From positions 19,140,904 through 19,204,903 of the forward strand of contig OZ024857.1 in the NCBI GenBank assembly GCA_964017155.1: 64,000 nucleotides of DNA, given 5' to 3'. The position numbers were made by a program, and so were the translations under genes. Below, in pieces: positions 27,501-38,235 of this stretch (positions are counted from its first letter, which is position 1; every line of letters starts with the position of its first letter). The notes beneath the pieces were generated by a model that saw only the letters and a list, made by a program, of their open reading frames with translations, was not told the DNA's origin and ran no database searches. The DNA comes from Oasisia sp. SBJ-2009 (taxonomy: Eukaryota > Annelida > Polychaeta > Sabellida > Siboglinidae).

Positions 27501-30500
27501 GTTAAAAATGTGATTACCGTTCAGAATGGTTGCTTTGTATTAGCTCTTTCACGTGCATATCACGTAATATTTCCCTTTTGGCTTCCTTTAATCAGTGTTG
27601 TCATTAAAGATAAAACAGTATTATTAATCCAGGTTTTAGAAACAAATCTTTTCTTCTGTACTATTTTCTCTCATGTACTGTATGAAATAAGCAGTTGTTA
27701 TATGTTATTTTGTCAACATATATTTTATAAGCTTGTACACTGTATTTAGTTATGATACTAAGAGCACTAAGTTCTACTTACAATACTAGTTGAATTGTTT
27801 TATAGTTAGCAGTGGTGCAGATATTAACTTGACAGTTCCATGGTTGTTTCTTTGTGCAGATCCTTAGCAGACTGTACAGTCACGTGTACCTGCGGAGAAA
27901 GGGACCCAGAAACAAAAACAAGTAAGATATAAAACTGGTCATATCATGTAGACACTTTTCAAGGTCACACATATTCTATATACTAAGGGGAGGCAAGGTG
28001 ATTATTGTTATCATTAAATTAAGTTCTTATACGATGTATATCTATTATAAAATACTGAATACAAAGATATGTTTTTAATAAAGCAGAACCAACCGTAGAC
28101 TGCAATGCTAACAAAGTCACTGCACTGTTCTTGCTCAAATACATGAATAGGAGTTTGGATAATGGCCATAATTTATTCACAAACTGTGTCGGAATAAGGA
28201 AGGAGGTTTTGCCCGAGAGAAAAGGGGATTTGTTCATTGAGGGATTTGGACTTGAAATGTTTTTAAACTTTACATGCATATGTGTGTCTTAATGATGATT
28301 ACACCAGCTGAGAGAAGAAGGTTAAATATAAACGGAACTTCAATTGTATAAATAACCTGGATGAGCAGAAATTAATTTGATACAAATTAATTAATTATGG
28401 GACTGGACTTTAACATCAACTGGCATTACATCAGAAATAGTTGTTGGGTGCAGACATATTTTTTTCTCAAAACATAGTTAATTGATGTGTGTTTACATCA
28501 ATAAAAGAACAACGCACAAGTGGAAGAAGAGTGTAAATTAGATATCAGAAAATAGAAATTCACTCAAATGTCACACATTATCTACCTACTGACTGCGTAG
28601 ATTAGAGCAGCGGGAAAATATTTAAAATTAGAAGATATCTCAGATGGATGTGATACGCGTAGGTGCTAGAAAGTTTGATTATCGGTGAGTGAATGTCTTG
28701 CTTGTCCTCTTGTTACCACTCTTATTCAATCTTGTTCTGAACAAAACCAGACCAGTACAAGATGTCTAATGTCGTGGGCAGGTACTACTACTGCGGCATT
28801 GACATTGACCGCAAAAGCAGTGGATATAAGATGGTTTCACGGACCAGACTGGTCAGCGATGAACCGATTGAGGTGAGTGTTCTAGTGAAGGCGGGTAACA
28901 AGATGTGCAGTAACTGTGGTGACACAGCAGTGGAAACCACCAAATCCTAAGACATCCTAGGCTAAACCTAGAGTTACATTTGTTTCACAAACTAAAAAGC
29001 AGTTTGACAATTCCTGTTGAAAAGAAAGATCTAATGGAATGCTGTCAACTATAGGATTAGCTCAATATTGCAGAACCCCACATAGTGTAAACTTTCAATA
29101 ACCTTGTGGCTTACTCATTGACATGTCACCTAGAACTTGTTACTTGGCGTCAATGGCATGGTAATCTTGTTGAACCTTGATGTATGTAATGTGTTTCACA
29201 GATACCAGAAACATCGCAGTTAGCACGCGGCGACTCCTTCGAGACTGTGGTCAGTGAGATATATTATATTTATTCCTTCCACTTCGTATTTGCTAATCAA
29301 CTATAGTTATAACCAGATGCTATGTGATAGTTATATAAGTCTACAATGATATGAATAGCAGTTGTCAGGAAATGTCTTAAACTGTGTTGTATGTAGCTGA
29401 CAAAAGTATTACTTATAAACATATCATGTGCAGTCTATTAATTTGGCTATGTTCATTCAGTAAGACATAGACATTGCCGTTTTATTAAACACTTAAAAGC
29501 ACATCTTTTTTAGGGTAACCTACATTGATTAGGCTTAAAAGCACATCTTTTTTAGGGTAACCTACATTGATTAGGCTATTAAACTGAAGAAAAAAACAGT
29601 CAAAAATGCTGGGCAAAAAAAGAAATACTAGTCTCTGTTACAAGTTGTATGAGTTATTTATATGGACATGTTGTCAGTAGTTTGTGCAAATGTGGGTGGG
29701 TGAGTAATGTGTAATGACAACCATGCCAAGTAAGCCAAGGTTCTGTCTAGCATTGACCTTGTCCGTGTCCTTATTAAATACAAAGCGTCACATGGCACCT
29801 GGTCTGATGGATGTCAGTTAGCTGTTGGTCATTGTTGAAGCAAACTGCATAGTTTATAAGAGACATACTCATTGGATACAAGTGGAATGAACTGCAAACA
29901 ATAACTGCTGCTGCCGTAAGTTGATCTTTCAATAAACCAGTGGCATCCTTGTGCCAGGGTTGCCACTGGTCAGGGAAAAGTCAGGGAAATTCAAAGTCAT
30001 GGAAAAGTCAGGGAATTTTGTGCTGGGTCAGGGAAATTTGAGATTTTGAGAAAAGTCATGGAAATACAGGAAAATTCCCTTGAAAGTCAGGGAAATTTGA
30101 CTTTCTTATGTCATACGCGTAATGCCGCGAACTCGAATTCATTACGCGTAACGATCCCATGAAACAATGTTGATACCACAAACATATGCTGTTAAAAATG
30201 TGGATACCATACGTTCTTCAGTTGGCTGTTGTAATAATGCCATAACTGTTCTTTTGGCAATTTTAACATACACATAGGTTTGACTGGTATAGGAATTGAA
30301 CTAGGCAATCTGAGTGGGCATCGAACACTGATTACATTTAGTAAGTTAATTGCTAATTATATGTACATCGCGCATACATTTTCATGATTACTCAGCCAGC
30401 ATGGTCAGGGAAAATGAAAATTTCAGTCAGGGAAAAGTCAAGGAAGAGTCAAGGAAAAGTCAGGGAATTTTGAATGCTTCCATGAGTGACAACCCTGTTG

Positions 30501-33500
30501 TGCACATATCATCTAGAGCATGTTTCATTGTATAGTAATCTTGTTGAATTTGTGTTTCACAGATACCAGAAGCTACACAGTTGGCATGCAGCGACTCTAA
30601 GAAAGCTAAGGTGAGTAGATCATGTACTTTATAATTCTTTCAGCCTCACATTTGCTAGTTACAGCTACAGATGGTGTGGAACTTAGTTGTCACAAATCTA
30701 TCATATAACATACCAATATCATCAGAAAAGGTAAACAATGTAATGAATTAAGAAAAAATTCTATAAGTATTTATGTTTTTTTTGTAACCCTTAACTTCCA
30801 CCAATTGTACGTTTTGACATGAAATTTGGCATGTGACCTAGCGAAGGTTGTTTCTTGGATTTAGACTTTCAACATTTGTTGGGGGTTGGAGAACATAGGG
30901 GCTCAAGAGTTAAGAATATTTAAAAGGCAATATGTGGAGTTCCATAAGCGGAATTACATATTTTGAAATTGTGTGTACTGTGTTGTGTGAAATTGTGTGT
31001 ATTGTGTACTGTGAAATTGTGTGTATTGTGTTCTCTGCCTATTCTAATACAACACCTGATTTTACTGAATGTTGTTCATGTGGCACTCTATGAATATGGA
31101 GATTTTTTACATGGAACAGGTAGCATTTTTGTAATGCCATCTTTGCACAATATATTGATGGAATATATGTTAGAGGTTTAGCATTTAGATATATTAAAGA
31201 TGGATATGATCAGTTTTTTTTAGGTTTATCATAAATAAAACAGTGTGGGTTGTAGGCTTTGACAACACATGTACACAATAATTATATAAATGCCATCCAT
31301 GTGTTTAGTTTTACCCAAGAAGCGTTTGAATAATTCCCTCAGCCACTAAACCCAGAGATGAAACGCAAAACATTTTGGGCAGCATTGACTACAGCACTCT
31401 GTAACAAATTTCTACGGCACTCTCTAATAACTTACCAGTTCTCTGATGTCGTTTCTACAGAGATCCAGTTCAAAGATAAATGATGAAGAACAGAGCCTGA
31501 GTCAGCATTCCAAGTGGATGCAACTGACACCAGCTCAGAAGGAGATGTACCGAGAAAAAGCCATGGAATGGTGGGATAACTAGGGACAGACATGTGTCTA
31601 GATAATTATCATAAACATCATTTTCGAACATTTCAGATTGGGGTGTCTGTCCTTTATATTTATCTGTAGAGGTTTTATAATTTAGTTAAACCCGCTTACA
31701 TGAGCACATCTTTAACTGATTTGGTCTGATTGCGTTTATGTTGTGATGTCACAGTGTCTGAACATTGCACGTGACTTTATTAACTCATTGACTGGCTGCG
31801 GCTCCCTGCGTGTCTGGTTCCATCTAGGAGATCATTCATAGTTGCATTATGGATGTTATTTTGAGGCTTATTTATTTGCTAAACATTAGGGTTAACTGTT
31901 ATATGGTTTCACAGTGGAAGTTTCAGTCAAACCCAGCATGTCATGAGTTAAATACTATCGTAACTTAAATTATTACCCTGTTGCACGAAGCAGAGAGAAT
32001 GCATGCATTCAGTGGGAAAATCTTTTTGAATTCATGCAAATGTTGCAGAGAACCAGGAAAGTATTCCATTAAAACACCATGGGCTAAGCCTTCAAAATAC
32101 TGCTGGGTAATTAAAATAGTGTCTACAATCTTTGATCATCCAATGCGGGCCATTTTTAATCAGTTCCTGACACTATGTTTTAGGTTTGACACAGACTTTG
32201 AGATCAGTCCCGCCACGTGTCTCCTGAGACAGACTGTGTACAACTGCTACCTGAAGTTTTGTAAGGACAAAGACCTGATGTGTGCACCACAGGCAATGTT
32301 TGGTGTGGTGAGTGTTTTCATATTCCTATACAAGCCTTTTTGTAAACCGCAATGGCTCAGGGGTACAGCTACGGACTCTCGACTACGAGAACCCGGGTTC
32401 GAATCCTGTGCTGCGGTGTTAAAACCTTGGGCAAGTTTTTTCACTCTACATTGCTCCAGTTCACTCAGCTGTATAAATCAGTATCTGGCTATAGACAGTG
32501 GTGGGTATGTGTACGAGCAGCCTTTGCGCATTAATTGTAGGATATGGCTGGATGCTTCCCAAGTTCTCAGAGAAGCCGAGATGGTGTCTGAGTGAACAGG
32601 TCTGTCAGGGAAATAAAGTGTAAAGCGCATTGAACGGTCCTGAGGACTGGATACTGCACTATATAAGAACTTACCTTTACTTTTTTTTATTGTATAGGGC
32701 GTGTTGGCTATATAGTTTTATTCTATTGATTATACAGGCACACAAAACAAACGATTGAACGCATCTGTAGTTTCATTCTAGACTAGAAGATCATTGCATT
32801 GGTCCCAGTTTACTATTGTTTTTACAAAACAGAGGTTTTAAGTTGGACCGTCAGGAGTTGGAGGAGTGTCACAAAAGGGTGTTCATCCGCCAATACCCGA
32901 CCAAAGAGTACCCTATAAAAGCAGCATTATGCAGATTGTCTGAATTTCTGTAAGCACATATGTAGTGTGGAGTGATTAGAAATGATGTTTTTGTGCAGCG
33001 CGGCATCAGAGCTGTCAAATTATGACAGCTGTCAGTCGGTGCATTTCTGCGTATTAATACAGTTGTCATTTTGCTTGGTGATATAATCAGGGGCAATCTG
33101 TGGGTGGTTCAAGCAGAAATGGAGGGTTGTAAGGTTTGAAAGAAGTTTGTGGGAGCCTGAGGTATTAGAATTTCACGAATTATTCACAGAACTTCTGTCT
33201 ATGGAGGGTAAATACGCTGTGAAATTGTCAATAACAGATCTCATCAAGATTAGTAGGAAATGAAGGAAACGTTATAATGGTCGCCTATGGAAAAGGTAAA
33301 TGTCTGACTCCTGTGTTGTAGCTACTTCTGAAGAAGTTCCGACGGCTGACGTCGAGGAGACTCGGGGTACGGGGAGACTCCAGGTGGGTTGACCTCTTAT
33401 GCACAGTCTGTGCAGTCTTTATAGTTAATGTAATATTGACAGAGTACTGTACTACATCAAAGTTACACTTCCCAGCAAATTCCGTTTAACAATATTTGCA

Positions 33501-34309
33501 ATTAAAATATGTTAGGCGAGAAATGTTCATATTCGTTCAAAAATTCAGTTTGTTAAAGGGATGCTCCAGTCGGTGAGAGGTTCACAGCATTAACCTACAT
33601 ATGTATGATATATTGGTTGTGCTTAGTAATCGTGCACAAATATCGTTAATAAGCAATTAGTTATAGTTTAATGGTATCAGAAACATGCTATCTTAGATTA
33701 AGGGCACTGCCATCTTGAGACTCATTGGCACATTGTTGAAAAGGGCAAGGATTGACGGAATTTTTGCTAATAATTGTGATAGTGACGTAAACAATCCGCG
33801 ACGTACTGGATACATCAGATACCATTGGACAGACATAGGATGTTCGAACGTACATGCGCCAGTGAGGTAAGCGGTTTACGTCACTGGCGCATAAGTCTCA
33901 AGATGGCAGCGCCCTGAATCGAACATGGAGTGTTTCTGGTGCAACTAAACTATAATTAATTGTTTATTAACGATCTTTGTGCACAATTACTATGCACAAC
34001 AAATATATTATACAGATGTAAGTAAATGCTGTGAATCTCTCACTATCTGGAGTATCCCTTTAAGAAGCAACCCATAACTGATTCCTGCTGTGCGTTCTGC
34101 TCAGGTATTACTACATGGGAATTGACGTCCGTGAAGACAGCAAGTTCCACGCAAAACTCAGCGCAAACAAGGTCGTGTGTACCAGCGGCAAGCCGAAGAT
34201 CAGTCGTGCCTTCAACGGCGCACCCATTTCTCCACGGCTGAACATTGATTCCTATTCTGATCTTCCATCGTTGAGATCTTCTGCTGTTAAACAGCTAAAG
34301 CGCTGCTAG
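21516..34309 (+). CDS. Protein with two tandem RFX-type winged-helix DNA-binding domains
   Basis: Ten coding exons join in frame to 315 residues: 21516-21589 (exon begins 21502), 22414-22537, 27860-27921, 28782-28872, 29202-29249, 30563-30610, 31461-31570, 32184-32307, 33322-33383 and 34105-34309. All have GT-AG borders. Domain 1 (~25-93) runs WLLENYKPSSDACLSRDSVY to KNKYYYCGI. Domain 2 (~186-254) runs WFDTDFEISPATCLLRQTVY to SRRLGVRGDSRYYYMGI, close to the RRLGTRGNSKYHYYGI wing of classical RFX proteins. RFX domains are winged helices that bind X-box DNA, so a nuclear DNA-binding role is inferred; targets are unknown. Domain 1 has lost most of the wing signature (YLRRKGPRNKNKYYY). No RFX dimerisation or extended regions are present: outside the two domains there is only a ~90-residue Ser/Glu/Lys-rich linker and a ~60-residue basic tail. 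The start is the first ATG after an acceptor, so a non-coding 5' exon is expected. I recall no named animal protein with this layout. Confidence 0.88.
24553..25022 (-). repeat. tRNA-derived SINE, split by a nested MITE
   Basis: Minus-strand copy of the SINE family of 32345-32690. Landmarks read on the plus strand: AGTTCTTATATAGTGCAGTA (3' end), AAGTGCTTTACACTTTACT, GGGAAGCATCCAGCC, AATTGGAGCAATG, CTTGCCCAAGGTT, CTCGTAGTTGAGAGTCTGAA. A 145-bp palindromic-ended insert (24582-24726) interrupts it. Confidence 0.8.
24582..24726. mobile_element. 145-bp MITE nested in a SINE
   Basis: A perfect 19-bp terminal inverted repeat, CAGACATGGGGTCAAATAC at the left and its reverse complement at the right, flanks an AT-rich interior built from TATTTGTATTT-like words. 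It interrupts the SINE at a point where other copies are continuous. The target-site duplication is not clear, so the superfamily is not assigned; a hAT-type origin is a guess. Confidence 0.8.
29202..29249 (+). CDS. Linker exon E of the tandem-RFX gene (duplicate of exon F)
   Basis: A 48-nt phase-0 exon encoding IPETSQLARGDSFETV between TTTCACAG and GTCAGT. It matches the exon at 30563-30610 in length, phase, sequence and flanking intron. Because both are in phase 0 and a multiple of three, including either, both or neither keeps the frame. Confidence 0.75.
29492..29575. repeat. 42-bp tandem duplication
   Basis: Two adjacent, apparently identical 42-bp units starting CTTAAAAGCACATC and ending CATTGATTAGG. 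They lie in the intron between linker exons E and F. Identity suggests a recent event. Confidence 0.9.
29949..30503. mobile_element. 543-bp terminal-inverted-repeat element with 6-bp target duplication
   Basis: The element 29955-30497 starts CAGGGTTGCCACT and ends AGTGACAACCCTG (12 of 13 bases match as inverted repeats), and TTGTGC flanks both sides. Inside, GTCAGGGAAAAGTCAGGGAA-like words recur near both ends, a pattern seen in widespread animal DNA transposons. No transposase frame is present, so it is non-autonomous. It sits between the two duplicated linker exons. Confidence 0.85.
30563..30610 (+). CDS. Linker exon F of the tandem-RFX gene (duplicate of exon E)
   Basis: A 48-nt phase-0 exon encoding IPEATQLACSDSKKAK, with acceptor GTGTTTCACAG and donor GTGAGT. 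Upstream intron words TAGTAATCTTGTTGAA and downstream CACATTTGCTAGTTA are shared with exon E, so the duplication covered exon plus intron flanks. Confidence 0.8.
32345..32690 (+). repeat. tRNA-derived SINE, best-preserved copy
   Basis: A tRNA-like head with A-box-like TGGCTCAGGGGT and B box GGTTCGAATCC, a body with AACCTTGGGCAAG, CAGTTCACTCAGCTGTATAA, TAGACAGTGGTGGGTATGTG and GGCTGGATGCTTCCCA, then a tail AAGTGTAAAGCGCATTGAAC and CACTATATAAGAACTTACC ending in a T-rich run. The same family recurs at 16755, 24553 (-), 35145 (-), 52384 (-) and 54163. The head is not a functional tRNA gene, as it cannot be folded into a clean cloverleaf by eye. Confidence 0.88.
33553..34063. mobile_element. 503-bp foldback MITE with TTAA target duplication
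   Basis: TTAA flanks an element 33557-34059 whose arms pair for roughly 165 bp. The left arm begins AGGGATGCTCCAGTCGGTGA; the right arm, reverse-complemented, begins AGGGATACTCCAGATAGTGA. Matching continues through TTCACAGCATT, TTGTGC-TAGTAAT-GTGCAC and TCGTTAATAA-CAATTA, to CTGCCATCTTGAGACT. The centre has GTGACGTAAACAATCC and its inverse. TTAA ends imply mobilisation by a piggyBac- or Kolobok-type transposase from elsewhere. It lies in the last intron of the tandem-RFX gene. Confidence 0.88.
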
Positions 34310-34658
34310 AACTGAAGACTGTACGCTGTGCCAGCGACGGATCATGTGCAAATGATATATACATATATACACATTGTGGGAAATAACTCCCCCTGAGTCT
34401 GTTCTGTATACATCAAGTCTAACCTCCCTTCCCCATGTTTGCAGTATGCCTACGTTGAATGTGATACATTGTAGCATATACCCACGTATCATAGCATATA
34501 TAATCAACATTTCCCCATCAATTGTTTGCTTACGTAATTTATAGATGGTCCATAATTTCTGATGTAATGGATTAGTTCTTAGCTATGATGTGTTACACTA
34601 CTTACGTACCAGATGGACCATTAATCTATACGTCTAATTTGGAGTCACTTGGCAAAGG

Positions 34659-34659
<1 letters not shown>

Positions 34660-34713
<54 letters not shown>
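34660..34713. repeat. GT dinucleotide microsatellite
   Basis: About 26 uninterrupted GT units just after the end of the tandem-RFX coding region, probably in its 3' UTR or flank. Confidence 0.97.
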
Positions 34714-34714
<1 letters not shown>

Positions 34715-35144
34715 CCGCGTGCGCGTGCGTTTAGCATGTCAAACAAGGCAGCGTGACAGAAAGAGTTGGTTGTTTAATCTGAAGCATCACAAAGTGATGT
34801 CACTTTTTGATACAGTAGAACCTTTCTTGGACGACTTCTCTCTTGAGAGACCAGACATCTTAGCTATAATAACCACAGTCGTTGACAAAGATTGTTTTTA
34901 GTGATAATATTCCAGCAGTGAATGACTAAATGCAACCAACCACCACACAACTAATTCACTTATCACAAAACATAATACAACTTTATTATCCCAACATTGA
35001 AAAATTGCTCTCTACTGTTAACACCAATGCGTAGAAACAAAAACAACCCTCATTCATACATAAAAATAGTAGTATAAACAATAAAGTAATACAATAAATT
35101 ATTAAATATTTTACTGCAGTACCAGCTCAGTTCAGTAAAGGCAG

Positions 35145-35468
35145 TAAAGCCAAGTTCTTATATAGCGCAGTATCCTGTCCTCAGGACCGTTCAAGGCGCT
35201 TTACACTTTACTTCCCCGACAGACCTGTACACTCAGACACCATCACGGCTTCTCTCGGAAGCATCCAGCCATATGCTGCAATTAATGCGTGAAGGCTGCT
35301 CGTACACATATCCACCACTAACTATAGTCAGGTACTCATTTAAACAGCTGAATGAACTGGAGCAATGTAGAGTGAAAAAACTTGCCCAAGGTTTTAACGC
35401 CGCAGCCCGGATTCGAACCCGGGTTCTCGTAGTCGAGAGTCCAAAGCTCTGCCCCTGAGCTACGGCAC
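35145..35468 (-). repeat. tRNA-derived SINE copy
   Basis: Minus-strand copy with clear landmarks on the plus strand: AAGTTCTTATATAGCGCAGT, TCAAGGCGCTTTACACTTTA, TTGCCCAAGGTTTTAACGCC, GGATTCGAACCCGGG (B-box complement), CTCGTAGTCGAGAGTCCAAA and GCCCCTGAGCTACGG. One of the two best-preserved copies. Confidence 0.88.
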
Positions 35469-37789
35469 TCTACAATTCAGGCATTCACTTGACTAATTAT
35501 TGCCACATCACGTAGTAGATGTTTACATGTTATGTACCTGCAACCTGTCTTGAATCGAGTGACCACTTTGGCCATATAAAGTGATGGTCGCCAAGACAGG
35601 TGTAACTGTGTGTAATTGTTTGTTTTAGTACTCGACCTGCTGAGCAGGTGTCAAGATAAGATGTACTCCAGGGGATACTGTTGTATTCGGATGGCCAGAC
35701 AGTGGTGGTAGTGTATGGGAGAACCCTGGTTGAAACAGCAACAATCAGGTTGTAAATAGGACAGACAATATAAACAGCCTAAGGAAACATTGTGATGTAG
35801 ATAAGAAGAGTTTGTAATAAATAAACCACCGAAAAAGGAAGAAACCTAGGAGCATGCTTCATTGGAAAGAATGAGTGTTGAGAGACAGAGAGCAGAGGAA
35901 ACAAAGAGAAGATGAAGAGAGACATTATAGTGAATGGATAATATTCAGAGTGTTCAGGAAAACAGAAATGTGAGCAGCAGAAATTGAAACAAAATCAGTG
36001 AGAGATAATTATAGACAAGAGTTGTAGAAAGGGTGTAAAACAATGTGTGGTGTGCCACCCCCATTAAGCAAGCACTGGAAGAAGATATTTTAATATTCAT
36101 GAATACTTTTACAAGGAGCTATGTTCAAACAGAGAAAAAGTGAGCATATGGTACAGACAGTATAAATCCTGTATCAGTTATATTATGTTTTACAAAAGCA
36201 AACAATGTGTTGACGTCTTCTTCCATCGTTACAAACTAATTTTGAAACACAAGACTGGTATTTTTCAAATGTTGATGGTCCCGGTATATTTTATTACATG
36301 TTTACACTAGTGAGAATATGTTTGTTTGCATTGAAGTCTGAATTAGTACATGTAGCTCAGTGTTAAACAAATTGGACGTTTTATTAATGTTTCATCAATC
36401 GTTTTATTTGCTATATTTTACTAAGTTTATCAAAGGTTAATATATTGTCATCATGCTAATATTTGCTGTATGTCTGTTGTATAAATTTATTATGTATCAC
36501 TATTATGAAATTTGACATTCTGATAATATGTTGTATTAAGTTTGTCTTCAGTTAATTCTGCTTCTGAATCATATGAATACATTGGTTTTATAATTATATG
36601 TCATTTATTAGTACAAGCATTGAAACATAAAGGTTTAAAATAGTAACTTTTGCAAATGTCCATATTTAATTATTAATTATGATATGTGTCTATGCTAGAT
36701 GCATGAATAAAACCCAGCAAAAATGGACAAATGTGACATTAAAACTTCGTATTCGTTGTTTGTATACATCTGTAACGTAGGCGAATCATTATTTAACTTT
36801 CTATTTGCCTTAATTGATGAATATAAAGGTTCTTCGATGTTGTTATTTTCAGACTTCTATTACATAGGGTAAAGCAGGGTAAGTTGGCCAGCGACATAAG
36901 TAGGGTATAGGAGAAAACTTGGTATTTGTATGGAGCCAAAAAATTATCCACTTTGAATTTGTGAAGAACTATACAGTATTTAACATTCTTGAACAACCCA
37001 TTGTTTCCTTTACCACTGGGGAGCCCTATATCCGTTATTCACCGCTAAGCAAATAATGAAATATGGTGTTATTCCCCGTAGACATCTGTATGGATAAAAT
37101 CAGTATTTGAATTTCTACAAATAACTACACATTGATGCAAATGGAATGTCGTATTGCATATTAATAAAACCAATGTGGGAAGTGTTGCATTTGATCATCA
37201 AACAATGACCAGCACCTTACAGCTGAGATATCAGGGGTGGTGTACTCCACCTCGCCATAAGTGTTCTCCACCCAGGTTTAAGTAAGCAAGAATGCGCTCG
37301 TCTGACACAATGTCTGATTGTCCGTCAGCTAATAACCATCTTTTTTAAATAAAAAAAACATAGCTTACTGCACTCTATAAAAATTATGCTAGGAAAAACA
37401 TTATTCATGCAGAAATTCTAGCACTTACAGTATAAAATGACAGCAAGTGACAATAATATAATCAACGTTGTCTCACTGTTTTCATGCCTTAACAGTATCG
37501 TATTATTATAATATTTGTGCAGCATAACATTTATAATTTAATTATAATTTATACATGCATTGATTCTACGTAGCCTCAGCAGCCCAACATAGCGTAAGGT
37601 TGCCACCTAGTGAGTAGGTGGAAATTTATTTCGAGTTCGTTTTGGAGCGAATTTATTTTATGTCGCAATTAATTTTCAGAAACGGACACTTTTGGAATGA
37701 TCTTTTATTCCACAGCATATCATCTGTTTTACAAAATTACATAATCAGTGTGAATGATTTTAGAAATGTCATATGCTGTTACAAAATTA

Positions 37790-38235
37790 TTTCCGGTGTA
37801 TTTTCATCGAGACTATACAGACTTCCGGTTACAAGATCGTGTTCGTAGAACGGCCTTCGTAGAACGCACTGACGAGGTATGTTTACGTACTTTATTAAAT
37901 CACCCACTGTACACACATCGTTGTTTACAACCACAGTATCGTCATATATAGTAAGGTGTATGTACAGTGATTTGCGATGACAGTAGACTCGGTTTTAAGT
38001 TTAAATTGATAAAATATTGCTAATTGTTTTCCATATTTCGATTTCGCAATGCACAGACGTCGGTACCCAGACGTCAAGGCCCCACTCAAGACATTGCGTT
38101 TGCGGTCCTAATGCGTCTGTGATGCCCTAACCGATCACGCCTTGTGACATCGGCTTATTTACGTCGACTCGACGGCATTAAATTAATATAAAGCACCAAA
38201 AATATCCGACTTATGTGTACCGGAAGTTATGTACA
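37790..38235. promoter_or_regulatory. Promoter-like patch with ETS-type CCGGAAGT sites
   Basis: TTTCCGG at ~37790, ACTTCCGG at ~37820 and ACCGGAAGT at ~38218 are classic ETS-family cores found in CpG-type animal promoters. A good donor (GACGAG|GTATGT, ~37876) follows the first pair. The reading is that this could be the start and non-coding first exon of a gene to the right, possibly POLR1F. No coding link was demonstrated. Confidence 0.25.

Larger units (their letters stand above)
22619..27601. mobile_element. Candidate ~5-kb DNA transposon with TTAA target site (intron 2 of the RFX gene)
   Basis: Inverted ends of more than 100 bp bound the interval. The left end TTAA|AGGAACGCAAAACC... and the right end ...CTTCCT|TTAA read, in opposite senses, through TATGCACGTGAAAGAG, then CTGAACGGTAATCACATTTT / TTGAACGGTAATCACATTTT, then GGTTTA-TAGTAAAA. 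Both outer borders are TTAA (22619-22622, 27598-27601). TTAA duplications are typical of piggyBac and Kolobok elements. No transposase was recognised inside, so it may be non-autonomous, or two related insertions may bracket ordinary intron. A SINE with a nested MITE lies within. Confidence 0.5.

Noticed and set aside
32345..32420. tRNA genes at B-box sequences (also 35400, 54210)
   Set aside because: The tRNA-like heads are joined to a shared SINE body and tail, and no clean cloverleaf is visible.
31981..32595. 204-residue plus-strand frame
   Set aside because: Only 32184-32307 is real (RFX exon H). The rest is intron on the left and SINE sequence on the right; exon H has proper acceptor and donor sites.
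37754..37951. 65-residue frame next to the ETS-type sites as a protein exon
   Set aside because: A good donor follows, but the residues match no family I know and no in-frame partner exon was found; kept only as a possible non-coding first exon.
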